Below are positions 8,579-17,491 of a DNA stretch of 64,000 bases, piece by piece. The stretch lies in contig OZ245021.1 in assembly GCA_965223775.1 (NCBI GenBank), positions 2,356,001 through 2,420,000 of the forward strand, in the 5' to 3' direction. Under the pieces are notes generated by a model, which had not been told where the DNA came from, made no database searches, and saw only the letters and a program-made list of their open reading frames with translations. This DNA is from JAJDXW01 sp965223775 (lineage in GTDB: Bacteria > Pseudomonadota > Gammaproteobacteria > HK1). The translations under genes were made by a program, and so were the position numbers. The stretch's first letter is position 1; each line of letters starts with the position of its first letter.

Positions 8579-9415
8579 CTAGCGGTTGACCCGCACCGCC
8601 TTGAACGCCCGGGTCTGCTCGGTGAGCGCGACTTCCGTCGGGAGCCGTTCCATCGAGGAGGCGCCGTAGAAGCCGTGGCAGTGCTCGGTGTGGTCGAGCA
8701 CGTACTGTGCGTCCTCCGGGCTCGACACCGGGCCGCCGTGGACCAGCACGATGACGTCCGGGTTCACCGCGAGCGCCGCCCGGCCCCAGGCGTCGACCCG
8801 AGCCGGGCAGTCCTCGAGCGAGAACGCGACGCCGGCCCCGATCGCGCCCCCGGTGGTGAGGCCGAGGTGGCAGACGACGATGTCCGCCCCGGCCTCCGCC
8901 ATTGCGGCCGCCTCGTCCTCGCTGAAGACGTAGGGCGTGGTCAGCAGGTCCTTCTCGCGGGCGAGGCGGATCATCTCCACCTCGAGGCCATAGGACATCC
9001 CGGTCACCTCCAGATTCGCCCGGAAGGTGCCGTCGATGAGTCCGACGGTCGGGAAGTTCTGCACCCCCGAGAACCCGACCGCCTTCAGCTCGTCGAGGAA
9101 GTGGTCGAAGTGGCAGAAGGGATCGGTCCCGTTGACCCCGGCAAGCACCGGGGTGCGGCGCACCACCGGGAGAACCTCGCGGGCCATCTCCATCACGATG
9201 TCGTTCGCGTTGCCGTAGGCCATCATGCCGGCGAGCGAGCCGCGCCCCGCCATCCGGTAGCGCCCGGAGTTGTAGATCACGATGAGGTCGATGCCCCCGG
9301 CCTCCTCGCACTTGGCGGAGAGGCCGGTTCCGGCCCCGCCGCCGACGATGGGCTCGCCGCGGCGGCGCATGTCCCGGAACCGCTCCAGCAGGTCCCTGCG
9401 TTCAAGTCGCGGCAT
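8579..9415 (-). CDS. Phosphoenolpyruvate hydrolase family (TIM-barrel) protein
   Basis: 278 residues matching the PEP_hydrolase family: EPIVGGGAGTGLSAKCEEAG near the N-terminus, IDLIVIYNSGRYRMAGRGSL, VLAGVNGTDPF, VQNFPTVGLIDG and VLVHGGPVSSPEDAQYV. This family has a TIM-barrel fold related to PEP mutase/isocitrate lyase proteins, and its true substrate is poorly defined. It is the last gene of the Liv operon, with its start overlapping the end of the LivF-Tm-1 fusion by 14 bases. Pairing with Tm-1-like proteins (here fused to LivF) is known for the family, so both probably act on the compound imported by the transporter (inference). Confidence 0.9.
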   Translation of the reverse strand: MPRLERRDLLERFRDMRRRGEPIVGGGAGTGLSAKCEEAGGIDLIVIYNSGRYRMAGRGSLAGMMAYGNANDIVMEMAREVLPVVRRTPVLAGVNGTDPFCHFDHFLDELKAVGFSGVQNFPTVGLIDGTFRANLEVTGMSYGLEVEMIRLAREKDLLTTPYVFSEDEAAAMAEAGADIVVCHLGLTTGGAIGAGVAFSLEDCPARVDAWGRAALAVNPDVIVLVHGGPVSSPEDAQYVLDHTEHCHGFYGASSMERLPTEVALTEQTRAFKAVRVNR

Positions 9416-11861
9416 GTCGACGGGTCCTCTCGATCGGGTGTATGGCGGCGAGGGCGCCGGCCACCGCGTCGGCGAAGGCCGCGTCGTTGACGTGGTGCGG
9501 CGTGCGAATGAGGCGGCGGGTAGCGGTCTCCTCGAAGGCCCCCGTGAGCGCGTCGAACAGCGCCCGGTCCGCGTCCGGGTCGTGGAAGGGCTGGCCCGGG
9601 GCGTCGAGGGCGGACACCCCGCCCTCCGGGACCAGGAACCGCACCGGCCCGGTCATCGCGTTGACGCGCGCGGCAATCCACTCGCCCATGCGCGCATTCT
9701 CCTCGGCGGTCGTCCGCATCAGGGTGACCTGGGGGTTGTGCTCGACGAAGCGGCGGCTCCGGTACTTCTCCGGCACCGTGTCCGGGGGTCCGAAGTTCAC
9801 CATGTCGAGCGCCCCGACCGACCCGACCCAGGGGATCCGGGTCCGGATGAAGGCGCCGAAACGGTCCTCGTCGGCGGCGAGGATGCCCCCCATCATCATG
9901 TCGCAAATCTCGGTGGTGGTGAGGTCGACGGCGGCGGCGAGGAGGCCGCTGTCGGCGAGCTTCTCCATCGACCGCCCGCCGACCCCGGTGGCGTGGAACA
10001 CGAGGCAGTCGTAGCGGTCCTCGAGGCGGGCGGTGAGCTGCTGGACGGCCGTGGTGGTGACCCCGAACATCGTGAGTCCGAGCCCCGGCCGGTCGTCGTC
10101 GGGAGGAGGAGGGCGGCGCGGCGCGCGTTCCGCCGGCCGGACCATGCCCGCCAATGCGTTCGCGCCGTTCGCGAGCACCCGCCGCGAGATCCGGTTGAGG
10201 CCCTGCACGTCCGTCACCGAGTACATCATCATGATGTCGGAGGCGCCGACGTAGCGCCCGACGTCGCCCGAGGCGACGGTCGAGATCATCACCTTCGGAA
10301 CCCCCACGGGGAGCCGCCGCATGGCGGGGGTCGCGAGGGCGGTCCCCCCGGAGCCTCCGGCCGAGATGATGCCGCGGACCTCGCCCTCGCGCCCGATCCA
10401 GCGCTCGAAGGCTTCGGACATGGCCCCGACCGAGGCGCCGCGCTCGCTGGTGAAGACCGCGTTCGCGCCGCGCGGGTGGTGGGCGGCCACGTGGTGCGGG
10501 GGGACGTCGGCGGAGGACGGCCGCCCCGAGGTCGAGAGGTCCACCGTGCGGGGATTGAGCCCGAATCCCGCGAGGCAGTCGCGGATGTAGCCGAGCTCCG
10601 CGCCCTTGGTGTCGAAGGTGCCGGCCACGAGGACTTCGTTGGCGCCGTCGAGGTCGCGGCGCGGAGACGCTGGTTCCCGGTAGATGGGCTCGGGCGCGGC
10701 GGGGCGGGGGCTGGCGGGCCGGGCCGGGCGGGAAGACGGGGGCAGTTCCGGTTCGCCGGCAGCCGAAGAAGGGGCGGCCCGGGGCGTCGCATCGGGCTCC
10801 GGGGTCGGGCTCGTGGGGCGGTCCGCGTCCCACGCCGCGCGCGACCAGCGGGTCGGCGGCACGTAGGCGAGGCGGGGGCGCGACGGCGCCGGCCCGGCCG
10901 CCCCGTCTCCGCCGGCCGCGGGAGCGCCTCGGTCTTGCGTCGCCGCCGCGACGGGCGCCGCGCCGCCGCTCGGACCGGCGGGACCGTTCGGACCCGCCGG
11001 GGCGGGCTCGGGAGCGTCCGCCCGCGCCTCGTCCGGCGCGTCGGCGGGCTCCGCGAGATCGAGGTCTTCGGAGAAGTCCCTCCCCACCCCGAGGAGGCGC
11101 TGCTGGAGGGCGCGGTCTTGCGCGAGATCGCCGGCCGGAATGACCCGGCTGATCCGGCCGTTGACCATGATCGCGACATCGTCGGCGATGGCCGTCGCGA
11201 CCCCGATGTTCTGCTCGATGAGGAGGATGGCGACGTCGCCCTCGGCGGCGAGGGACGAGAGCAGCTCCTCGAGCTGGGCGACGATGAGGGGGGCGAGCCC
11301 CTCGGTCGGCTCGTCGAGCACGAGGAGGCGCGGGTCCTGGAGGAGGGCGCGCGAGATGGCGAGCATCTGCTGCTCGCCGCCCGAGAGCTGCCCGCCGCCG
11401 TTCCGCCGCCGTTCGGCGAGCCGCGGGAAGACCTCGTACACCCGTTCCACGGTCCACGACCCGCCGCCCCGGCCGGCGAGGCGCAGGTGCTCGTCCACGG
11501 TGAGGGACGGCCAGAGCCGGCGTCCCTGGGGGGTGTAGGCGATGCCCCGCGCGGCGACCCGGTAGGGGGCGAGGCCGGTGATGTCCGCGCCCTCGAACCG
11601 GATCGAGCCCCGCCGTACCGGGAGGAGGCCCATGATGGCGTTGCACAGGGTGGTCTTGCCCATGCCGTTGCGCCCGACCACCGCATGGACTCCTTCGTCC
11701 AGGGTGAGATCCACGCCCTGCAGGGCATGGGACTGGTCGTAATGGACGTGCAGGTCCCGGATCTGCAAGGTGACCGACGAAGCGGCCCGGCGGCGGGCGC
11801 GTTCGGCCCGCCAGCCGGACGCGGACCCGGATCCGGATCCGGATTGGGCCCGTTCAGCCAT
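9402..11861 (-). CDS. LivF-type ABC ATPase fused to Tm-1-like ATP-binding domain
   Basis: 819 residues from the ATG at 11861, which overlaps the LivG stop by eight bases. Residues about 25-265 are a branched-chain amino acid ABC ATPase: Walker A VVGRNGMGKTTL, signature QLSGGEQQML, Walker B LLVLDEPTEGLAP and LIEQNIGVA. Residues about 265-420 are a Pro/Ala/Gly-rich linker. The rest is a Tm-1-like (UPF0261) domain with VLVAGTFDTKGAELGYI, ISAGGSGGTALATPAM, FGVTTTAVQ, VFHATGVGGRSMEKL and FLVPEGGVSALD. Tm-1-like proteins occur with PEP-hydrolase-family proteins, as here. The fusion links transport and intracellular handling in one polypeptide. The reading frame is continuous over the whole linker. 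Confidence 0.9.
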   Translation of the reverse strand: MAERAQSGSGSGSASGWRAERARRRAASSVTLQIRDLHVHYDQSHALQGVDLTLDEGVHAVVGRNGMGKTTLCNAIMGLLPVRRGSIRFEGADITGLAPYRVAARGIAYTPQGRRLWPSLTVDEHLRLAGRGGGSWTVERVYEVFPRLAERRRNGGGQLSGGEQQMLAISRALLQDPRLLVLDEPTEGLAPLIVAQLEELLSSLAAEGDVAILLIEQNIGVATAIADDVAIMVNGRISRVIPAGDLAQDRALQQRLLGVGRDFSEDLDLAEPADAPDEARADAPEPAPAGPNGPAGPSGGAAPVAAATQDRGAPAAGGDGAAGPAPSRPRLAYVPPTRWSRAAWDADRPTSPTPEPDATPRAAPSSAAGEPELPPSSRPARPASPRPAAPEPIYREPASPRRDLDGANEVLVAGTFDTKGAELGYIRDCLAGFGLNPRTVDLSTSGRPSSADVPPHHVAAHHPRGANAVFTSERGASVGAMSEAFERWIGREGEVRGIISAGGSGGTALATPAMRRLPVGVPKVMISTVASGDVGRYVGASDIMMMYSVTDVQGLNRISRRVLANGANALAGMVRPAERAPRRPPPPDDDRPGLGLTMFGVTTTAVQQLTARLEDRYDCLVFHATGVGGRSMEKLADSGLLAAAVDLTTTEICDMMMGGILAADEDRFGAFIRTRIPWVGSVGALDMVNFGPPDTVPEKYRSRRFVEHNPQVTLMRTTAEENARMGEWIAARVNAMTGPVRFLVPEGGVSALDAPGQPFHDPDADRALFDALTGAFEETATRRLIRTPHHVNDAAFADAVAGALAAIHPIERTRRHAAT

Positions 11862-12639
11862 GGCCGTGCCCCAGGTACAGCTCCTGGACCTCCGGGTCGT
11901 TCTCAATCTCGTCCGGCGTGCCTTCCTTGAAGACGCGCCCGTTGTGCATCATCGTCACGCTGTCCGCGACCCGCAGGGCCACGTCCATGTCGTGCTCGAT
12001 GATGATGAAGCTCATGTGGCGCGGCAGCGACTGGAGGATCTCCACCAGATCCGCGCGCTCGTTCGGCGAGAGGCCGGCGGCCGGTTCGTCCAGCAGGGCG
12101 AGCCGGGGGGCCCCCGCGAGGGCGAGGGCGATCTCGAGCTGGCGCTGCTGCCCGTGGCTGAGGGTGGACACCAGATGGCCCCGCACCTCCTCGAGGTTGA
12201 CCGCGCTCACCAGGGTATCGGCCGCGTGCATCGCCGCGTCGTCGCGCCGCGCCCGGCGGAGCGAGAAGCGCCGGCGGCTCACCCCGCGGCAGGCGAGGTA
12301 GATGCTGTCGATGACGCTCAAGCCGCCGAAGAGGAGCGAGATCTGGTAGGTGCGGCGAAGGCCGCGACGGATCCGCTCGTGCACGGGCAGATCCGTCACG
12401 TCCTCGCCGAACAGGCGCACCCGCCCGGTCGTCGGCGGGAAGTCGCCGGTGATGGCGTTGAACAGGGTGGTCTTGCCGGCCCCGTTCGAGCCCAGAACCG
12501 CGCGCCGCTCCCCCGGCCCCAGGGTGAGGTTGATGTCGGCGAGCGCGACCAGTGCACCGAAGTAGCGGCTGACCGCCTCGAGCTCCAGCGCGTGCCGGCC
12601 GGCTCCCTGGAGCCTGGAGAGGGCGTCGGTCCCGGGCAT
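11854..12639 (-). CDS. livG: Branched-chain amino acid-type ABC transporter ATP-binding protein LivG
   Basis: 261 residues from the ATG at 12639. The longer in-frame start at 12753 would overlap the binding-protein gene by 38 bases and adds a low-complexity tail. Walker A is AVLGSNGAGKTTLFNA, the signature is the LSHGQQRQLEIA variant, Walker B is LALLDEPAAGLSP, and the H-loop is IIIEHDMDVAL. The insertion after Walker A (RRTYQISLLFGGLSVIDSIY) is typical of LivG. It energises uptake together with the LivF half and the LivH/LivM permeases. Confidence 0.92.
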   Translation of the reverse strand: MPGTDALSRLQGAGRHALELEAVSRYFGALVALADINLTLGPGERRAVLGSNGAGKTTLFNAITGDFPPTTGRVRLFGEDVTDLPVHERIRRGLRRTYQISLLFGGLSVIDSIYLACRGVSRRRFSLRRARRDDAAMHAADTLVSAVNLEEVRGHLVSTLSHGQQRQLEIALALAGAPRLALLDEPAAGLSPNERADLVEILQSLPRHMSFIIIEHDMDVALRVADSVTMMHNGRVFKEGTPDEIENDPEVQELYLGHGHG

Positions 12640-12715
12640 CGCAACGGGGGCGGGGCGCACGACGCGCCCCGCGCCCCACCTTATCCTTCCCGCCTCGTCA
12701 CGTTCCGCTCCGCAA

Positions 12716-13963
12716 CTACTCGCAACGCGGATTCTCGCGACTGACCGGGCCATACTTCAGGAACTCCTCGTAGGGGAGGCCGAAGGTCTGGCTGACGGCC
12801 GGAATGACCCTGAGGGTCTTGTTGAGGAGGTTGCCCTCCGGTCCCGCGATCACCTCGGTGAGGAAGATGTCCGCGACCCCGTTGCGGCGTTCGTCGAGCT
12901 TGACCATCCCGGTCGGGGTGTCGAACTCGAGGCTCGCAAGCGCCGCGCGGAGCTTCACGCCGCCGTCCGAGAGATCCCCTCCCACCTGGTCGAGGGCCAG
13001 GAGCGCGGCCTTGGTGTTGATGTAGTACGCGTGGGGAAACAGCGAGGGCGACGGGAAGCCGTCCGGGAAACGCTTCTGGTACGTCGCGACGAAGTCATTC
13101 CAGCGCGGATCATCCCAGGTATCCGAGATCGGCCCCGCCGAGGGGGTGCCGATGACGAACTCCCGGGTGCGGCCCTTCGAGCCGAGCACCGTCTGGTCCA
13201 CCGTGATCGAGCCCGCCACGAGCGGAAGCTCGCCGCCTGCCTGCTCGTACTGGGTGAGGAAGTTGATGGCGTCCGCACCGCCGAGGGCGACGTAGATCGC
13301 GTCCACGTCGTCGGGCAGCGCGGCGATTACCGAGGAGTAGTCCTTGTTGCCGATCGGGACCCAGAAACGCGCGTCGTTCGGCGCCTTGCCGCCGAGCCGG
13401 CAGAACGGCTCGAGGAAGCCGAATACCTGGGTGTAGGGGAACGCGTAGTCCTCGGCGAGGACTGCCACCGAGCGATAGCCCTTCTCGTTGTAGGCGTACT
13501 CGCCGAGCCCGGCCATCCACTGCGCGCCCTCGGTGCTGAAGCGGAAGAAGTTGGGGGCCGGGTCGCGCAGGGTGGTGTCCTGGGCGGCCGAGGTCCCGTT
13601 GATGAACGTCACGTTCGGCTGCGTCTTGGCGTAGTCCTTGACCGCGAGGCCTTCCGAGCCCGAGAGCGGGCCGATCATCACCTGGACACCGTCCTGCTCG
13701 ACGAGCTTGCGGGTCGCGCGGATGGCGCTGTCCGGCGATGCGTCGGACGAGCCGGTAATCAGCTCGATCTTCTTGCCGCCCGCCATGTACCCGAACTCTT
13801 CGAGGGCCATGATGACGCCGCGCATGCTGTCCTGGCCAAGCACCGCAAACGCGCCCTCCAGGGTCGCGAGCGCGCCCATCTTGATCGTGTCGGCCTGCGC
13901 AATGCCGGCGGAGCCGGCGAGCAGCGCCGCCGCGGCGAGCAGTGTCTTTCCCTTTCGGTACAT
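12716..13963 (-). CDS. livJ: ABC transporter substrate-binding protein, Leu/Ile/Val-binding family
   Basis: 415 residues with a clear Sec signal peptide (MYRKGKTLLAAAALLAGSAG, cut after AQA near residue 24). The mature part has a type I periplasmic-binding fold (TIKMGALATLEGAFAVLGQD, IGPLSGSEGLAVKDYA, VTFINGTSAAQD, VDAIYVALGGADAINFL). It delivers ligand to LivHMGF. The family binds branched-chain amino acids but also amides, urea and aromatic acids, and the ligand here is not readable. It sits 12 bases after livM. Confidence 0.92.
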   Translation of the reverse strand: MYRKGKTLLAAAALLAGSAGIAQADTIKMGALATLEGAFAVLGQDSMRGVIMALEEFGYMAGGKKIELITGSSDASPDSAIRATRKLVEQDGVQVMIGPLSGSEGLAVKDYAKTQPNVTFINGTSAAQDTTLRDPAPNFFRFSTEGAQWMAGLGEYAYNEKGYRSVAVLAEDYAFPYTQVFGFLEPFCRLGGKAPNDARFWVPIGNKDYSSVIAALPDDVDAIYVALGGADAINFLTQYEQAGGELPLVAGSITVDQTVLGSKGRTREFVIGTPSAGPISDTWDDPRWNDFVATYQKRFPDGFPSPSLFPHAYYINTKAALLALDQVGGDLSDGGVKLRAALASLEFDTPTGMVKLDERRNGVADIFLTEVIAGPEGNLLNKTLRVIPAVSQTFGLPYEEFLKYGPVSRENPRCE

Positions 13964-13974
13964 CTTGGTTCTCC

Positions 13975-15066
13975 CTAGCTTGTGGATTTTCGGACGCCCG
14001 CGGCGTGGTCCTCGGCGTCCAGGTCGACGCGCCCGGCGAGCGGCCGCGCGTTTCGGTCGAACCGGAGCCGTGGCCGGATCCGGTTCCAGAGCCCCAACAG
14101 CCCGTCGGGCGAGAACAGCACCACGAGCAGGAACACCAGCCCGATGACGGTGTTGAAGCGTTCGCGATCAATGAGATCGATCGCGAAATTATCGAGCAGC
14201 ACGAATCCGATCGCGCCGAGAAAGGGGCCGATCGGATGGCGCAACCCACCGACCACCGCGATGACGAGGATGTCGATCGAAGCCTCGACCCCCATCGTTC
14301 CGGGCGACACCCGGCCGTTGAACCAGACCAGGAGGACTCCGGCGGTGGCCGCGATGAAGCCGGCGAGAAAAAAGGCGAAGATGCGGTGCAGGGCGACGTC
14401 GAAGCCGAGCGCCCGCATGCGGCGCGGATTGTCGCGGATGGCCTGGAGCCCCAGTCCGAACGTGGAGCGCGAGGCGTACATCACCGCGCAGAAAAAACCC
14501 CCCGCGACGACCAGCGAGAGGTAGTAGAACGGTACGGGGTCGCGCCAGTAGATGCCGAACAGGGTCGGCGGCTTGACGCCCGCGAACCCTGTCCAGCCGT
14601 TGAACAGCACGTAGTTCTGGCGCACGAAGAAGAACAGGGCGACCGCGATCGCGAGGGTGATCATGATGGTGTAGATGCCCTCGGTGCGGACCGAGATCGC
14701 ACCGATGAGGGCGCCGAGCACCGCCCCGGCGAGAATCGCGGTCGGCACCGTCAGCCACCACGGCCACCCGAGCCCCATTACCCCGACGCTGTTGTCGCCG
14801 AGGATGGCCATCAGGTAGGCGGCGAAGCCGGCGACGGTGAGCTGGGCGAGGCTCACCATGCCCCCGTAACCCGCGAGCATCATGAGGGACAGGGCGATGG
14901 TCCCGAGAATGAGGGAGAAGGCGCCGATCTGGAAGGTGAAGAAGTCCGAGGCGAAGCTCGGGTAGGCGACGAGGAACACCACCGTGATCACCGTCGCGGG
15001 GTGGAGATCGGACCAGGTCACCCCGCCCGAGAAGATGCCGTGTCCGCGCCCGCCCCGGTTGGCCAC
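13975..15066 (-). CDS. livM: Branched-chain amino acid-type ABC permease LivM
   Basis: 363 residues with about ten hydrophobic segments. It contains the LivM-type motif LAGYGGMVSLAQLTVAGFAA and the cytoplasmic loop ASRSTFGLGLQAIRDNPRRM, with GFDVALHRIFAFFLAGFIA following. It forms the inner-membrane channel with LivH. Its ATG directly follows the livH stop with no spacer. The charged C-terminal tail is longer than usual. Confidence 0.93.
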   Translation of the reverse strand: MANRGGRGHGIFSGGVTWSDLHPATVITVVFLVAYPSFASDFFTFQIGAFSLILGTIALSLMMLAGYGGMVSLAQLTVAGFAAYLMAILGDNSVGVMGLGWPWWLTVPTAILAGAVLGALIGAISVRTEGIYTIMITLAIAVALFFFVRQNYVLFNGWTGFAGVKPPTLFGIYWRDPVPFYYLSLVVAGGFFCAVMYASRSTFGLGLQAIRDNPRRMRALGFDVALHRIFAFFLAGFIAATAGVLLVWFNGRVSPGTMGVEASIDILVIAVVGGLRHPIGPFLGAIGFVLLDNFAIDLIDRERFNTVIGLVFLLVVLFSPDGLLGLWNRIRPRLRFDRNARPLAGRVDLDAEDHAAGVRKSTS

Positions 15067-16077
15067 TCAGCGTCCTCCCATGATCCCTTGCGGCCGGACC
15101 GCGAGCACGAACACCATGATGAGGAAGGTGAGGACGACGCCGTAGGTCGGGAAATAGGCGAGCCCGAACTGCTCGGCGAGCCCGATGAGGAGGGCGCCGA
15201 TGGCCGCCCCGGTCACCGAGCCGAGCCCCCCCACGATGACCACGATCAAGGAAGCGAGGAGATAGCGGATGTCCTCGCCGGGGGCGATGGAGAGCGCCGT
15301 GCCCCCGACCACCCCCGCGAATCCCGCGAGGCCGGCGCCGAGCGCGAAGACCACCGCGAAGACGAGCTGCACGTTGACCCCGGAGGCGGAGAGCATGTCG
15401 CGGTCGTTGACCCCGGCCCGGATCATCATCCCGATGCGGGTGCGGTTGAGGAAGAGCCAGAGCGCGATCCCGATCGCGACCGCGACGGCCAGCACGGACA
15501 GCCGGTAGATTGGATACTTGATGTAGACCGCGGCGCCGGACGACTTGACGACCGAGACGATGGGGAGCTTCGCCGCCCCGAACAGCCACTCCGGGGGGGC
15601 GAACTGGTAGGTGATCCCGGTCCAGATGGCGAGCATGAGATCGGCGGCGACGATGGACAGGCCGATGGTCACCAGGGTCTGCCGGAGGTCGTCGCCCTCC
15701 ATGCGCCGGAAGACGAGGATCTGCAGGAGCGCGCCGCTCAGGGCGATGACGAGGAAGGCGGCCGCGAGGCCGAGGAACCAGCTTCCGCTCGCCTCGGCCA
15801 CGTCGTACCCGATGTAGGCGCCGAGGAGATACATCGATCCGTGCGCGAGGTTGACGTTGCGCATGAGGCCGAAGACGAGGGTGAAGCCGCTCGCGACGAG
15901 GAAATAGAGGCCAGCCAGGGTGACCCCGTTGAGGAGGGTGTTGACGAACGTCTTCTTGCGGCCGAGGGCCGCGACCAGCCAGGGCGGCCAGACCGCGAAG
16001 ATGAGCCACACGAACACCGCGATGACGAGGACCAGGACGATGGCCCAGAACGTGTGGCGTTCGATGAACTGCCTCAT
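15067..16077 (-). CDS. livH: Branched-chain amino acid-type ABC permease LivH
   Basis: 336 residues, strongly hydrophobic. Family motifs are LLNGVTLAGLYFLVASGFTL, LMRNVNLAHGSMYLLGAYIG and LNRTRIGMMIRAGVNDRDML. The last is the EAA-like loop that contacts LivG/LivF. It is the first gene of the minus-strand liv operon (livH, livM, livJ, livG, livF-Tm-1, PEP hydrolase). The N-terminal extension of about 45 residues adds one more membrane segment before the usual LivH start. Confidence 0.93.
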   Translation of the reverse strand: MRQFIERHTFWAIVLVLVIAVFVWLIFAVWPPWLVAALGRKKTFVNTLLNGVTLAGLYFLVASGFTLVFGLMRNVNLAHGSMYLLGAYIGYDVAEASGSWFLGLAAAFLVIALSGALLQILVFRRMEGDDLRQTLVTIGLSIVAADLMLAIWTGITYQFAPPEWLFGAAKLPIVSVVKSSGAAVYIKYPIYRLSVLAVAVAIGIALWLFLNRTRIGMMIRAGVNDRDMLSASGVNVQLVFAVVFALGAGLAGFAGVVGGTALSIAPGEDIRYLLASLIVVIVGGLGSVTGAAIGALLIGLAEQFGLAYFPTYGVVLTFLIMVFVLAVRPQGIMGGR

Positions 16078-16425
16078 CGGGACGGCGATCGCCGAGCGGC
16101 TGGGGTGTTCGGGAGCGCGGCCCCGGAGCCGCTGGCGGCACGGACGCGGGCGGCAGCGAACGCTCTCGCGGTGCGGGCGGCTGCGCGGGAGCCGATGGAG
16201 GCGAAGCGCGCCGGCACGCGCGCCGACTCCCGGGTCCGCGGACCCGGGCTCGTCGCTTGCGTCGGGCGAAAGCGCTCCACGACGGGGTCCATCGCGACAA
16301 GAACGGGCGCATCCGCGTGCGTCATGTGTTCTTCCTGTATCGCGTCCCTGCAGATGAGGAGAACGTCCGAGTGTACCCGACGCTTGGCGCGTCGTCGCGG
16401 CGCGGACCCCCGCCGGCCGTCCGCG
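16078..16425. other. Intergenic region upstream of the liv operon
   Basis: 348 bases between livH and the downstream end of the N-formylglutamate amidohydrolase-like gene. The liv promoter must lie here or within the neighbouring gene. I see no convincing -35/-10 pair, riboswitch or terminator. Confidence 0.5.
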
Positions 16426-17259
16426 TCAGGCGGCACGCCGTTCGTGGATGGAAGGGTCGGTGAGGACCTCGCTGAGCGCCTCGATGAGGATCGCGGACCA
16501 GCGTTCGATACCCGTCTCGTCGGCGACGAGGTCCTGGCGGACTTCGATCTGCACGTTGGCGCGCCCGTGCCGCGCGGCGTGCTCCGGCATCGTGTAGCCG
16601 TGGGGCGAGGCGCCGGAATAGGGCTCGTTGTCGCCGACGACGAGATCGCCTCGCGCACGCAGGGCGCGGAGCAGGGGCAGGGCGACTCGGCCGTCCTCGT
16701 GCCAGAGAACGCCCGCGTGCCAGGGCCGGGGGGTTCCGTTCATGTCCGGGGTGAAGCTGTGCATCATCACGACCGGCGGCGCCTTGCCCCGCGCCTCCAC
16801 GCCGTCGAGCACGTCGGCGCACGCCCGGTGATAGGGCCGGAAGAACGCCTGTGCCCGGGCGGCGGCGTCCGGCCCGGTCAGGTCCTGGTTGCCCGGCACC
16901 ACCGTGCCGTCGCTCGCGGCGAGGATCGACTGCTCGTCCTCGAACCGGCGGTTGCAGTCGATGACGAGGCGGGAATAGCTGGCGAGCACCGCCGGGGCGT
17001 CGAAGTGGGCGGCAAGCCGGCGGGTGAGCGCCGCCGCCCCGATGTCCCAGGCGATGTGCCGCTCGAGCTCCTCCGGCGGAAGCCCGAGGTGGTCGAGGGC
17101 AAGCGGCACCCGGTTGCTCGCGTGGTCGCAGAGAAAGACGATGGACGCCGCTCCCTGCGGGTTGACGATCTCGAAGGCCGGCGGGTCTCCCGGGCCGAGC
17201 AGCGAGCTGCCGCCGCCATCCCGGCCTCCGCCCGCCGCATCGCGTGGCGCTCGATTCAT
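16426..17259 (-). CDS. N-formylglutamate amidohydrolase family protein
   Basis: 277 residues from the ATG at 17259. The in-frame start at 17394 only adds a low-complexity stretch. Family motifs are FLCDHASNRVP (metal-binding Asp/His), DIGAAALTRRLAAHFDAP, SRLVIDCNRRFEDEQSI, VMMHSFTPDMNGTPRPW and ASPHGYTMPEHAARHG. Members release formate from N-formylglutamate at the end of histidine breakdown, but many paralogs outside hut operons have other or unknown substrates. No hut genes are nearby. Confidence 0.9.
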   Translation of the reverse strand: MNRAPRDAAGGGRDGGGSSLLGPGDPPAFEIVNPQGAASIVFLCDHASNRVPLALDHLGLPPEELERHIAWDIGAAALTRRLAAHFDAPAVLASYSRLVIDCNRRFEDEQSILAASDGTVVPGNQDLTGPDAAARAQAFFRPYHRACADVLDGVEARGKAPPVVMMHSFTPDMNGTPRPWHAGVLWHEDGRVALPLLRALRARGDLVVGDNEPYSGASPHGYTMPEHAARHGRANVQIEVRQDLVADETGIERWSAILIEALSEVLTDPSIHERRAA

Positions 17260-17491
17260 GGCGCGGGGACTATAGCCGCAACCACCGCCCCCTGCCGCAG
17301 GAAGCGGCCGCCCCACCGTCCGGGCGTGCGTTCCATTGCGCGATCCATTCGCTAAACTGCTCGCGAGCAAACGCGGTACCTCGACCTGCGACATCTCGGC
17401 GGCTTCGCTGCGGGAAGCGGCGGGGCAGACCGAGCCGCACGGCTACGCCACTCGATACGACGGTTGACCCGGCGAGCGCGAGAAGGGCCCC

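Noticed and set aside
16074..16658. 194-codon minus-strand frame upstream of livH
   Set aside because: Low-complexity Arg/Ser/Pro sequence partly overlapping the FGase gene in another frame.
13942..17355. 1137-codon plus-strand open frame opposite livM and livH
   Set aside because: It is rich in Asp, Glu, Arg and Pro with no domain. The minus-strand permeases explain the region completely.
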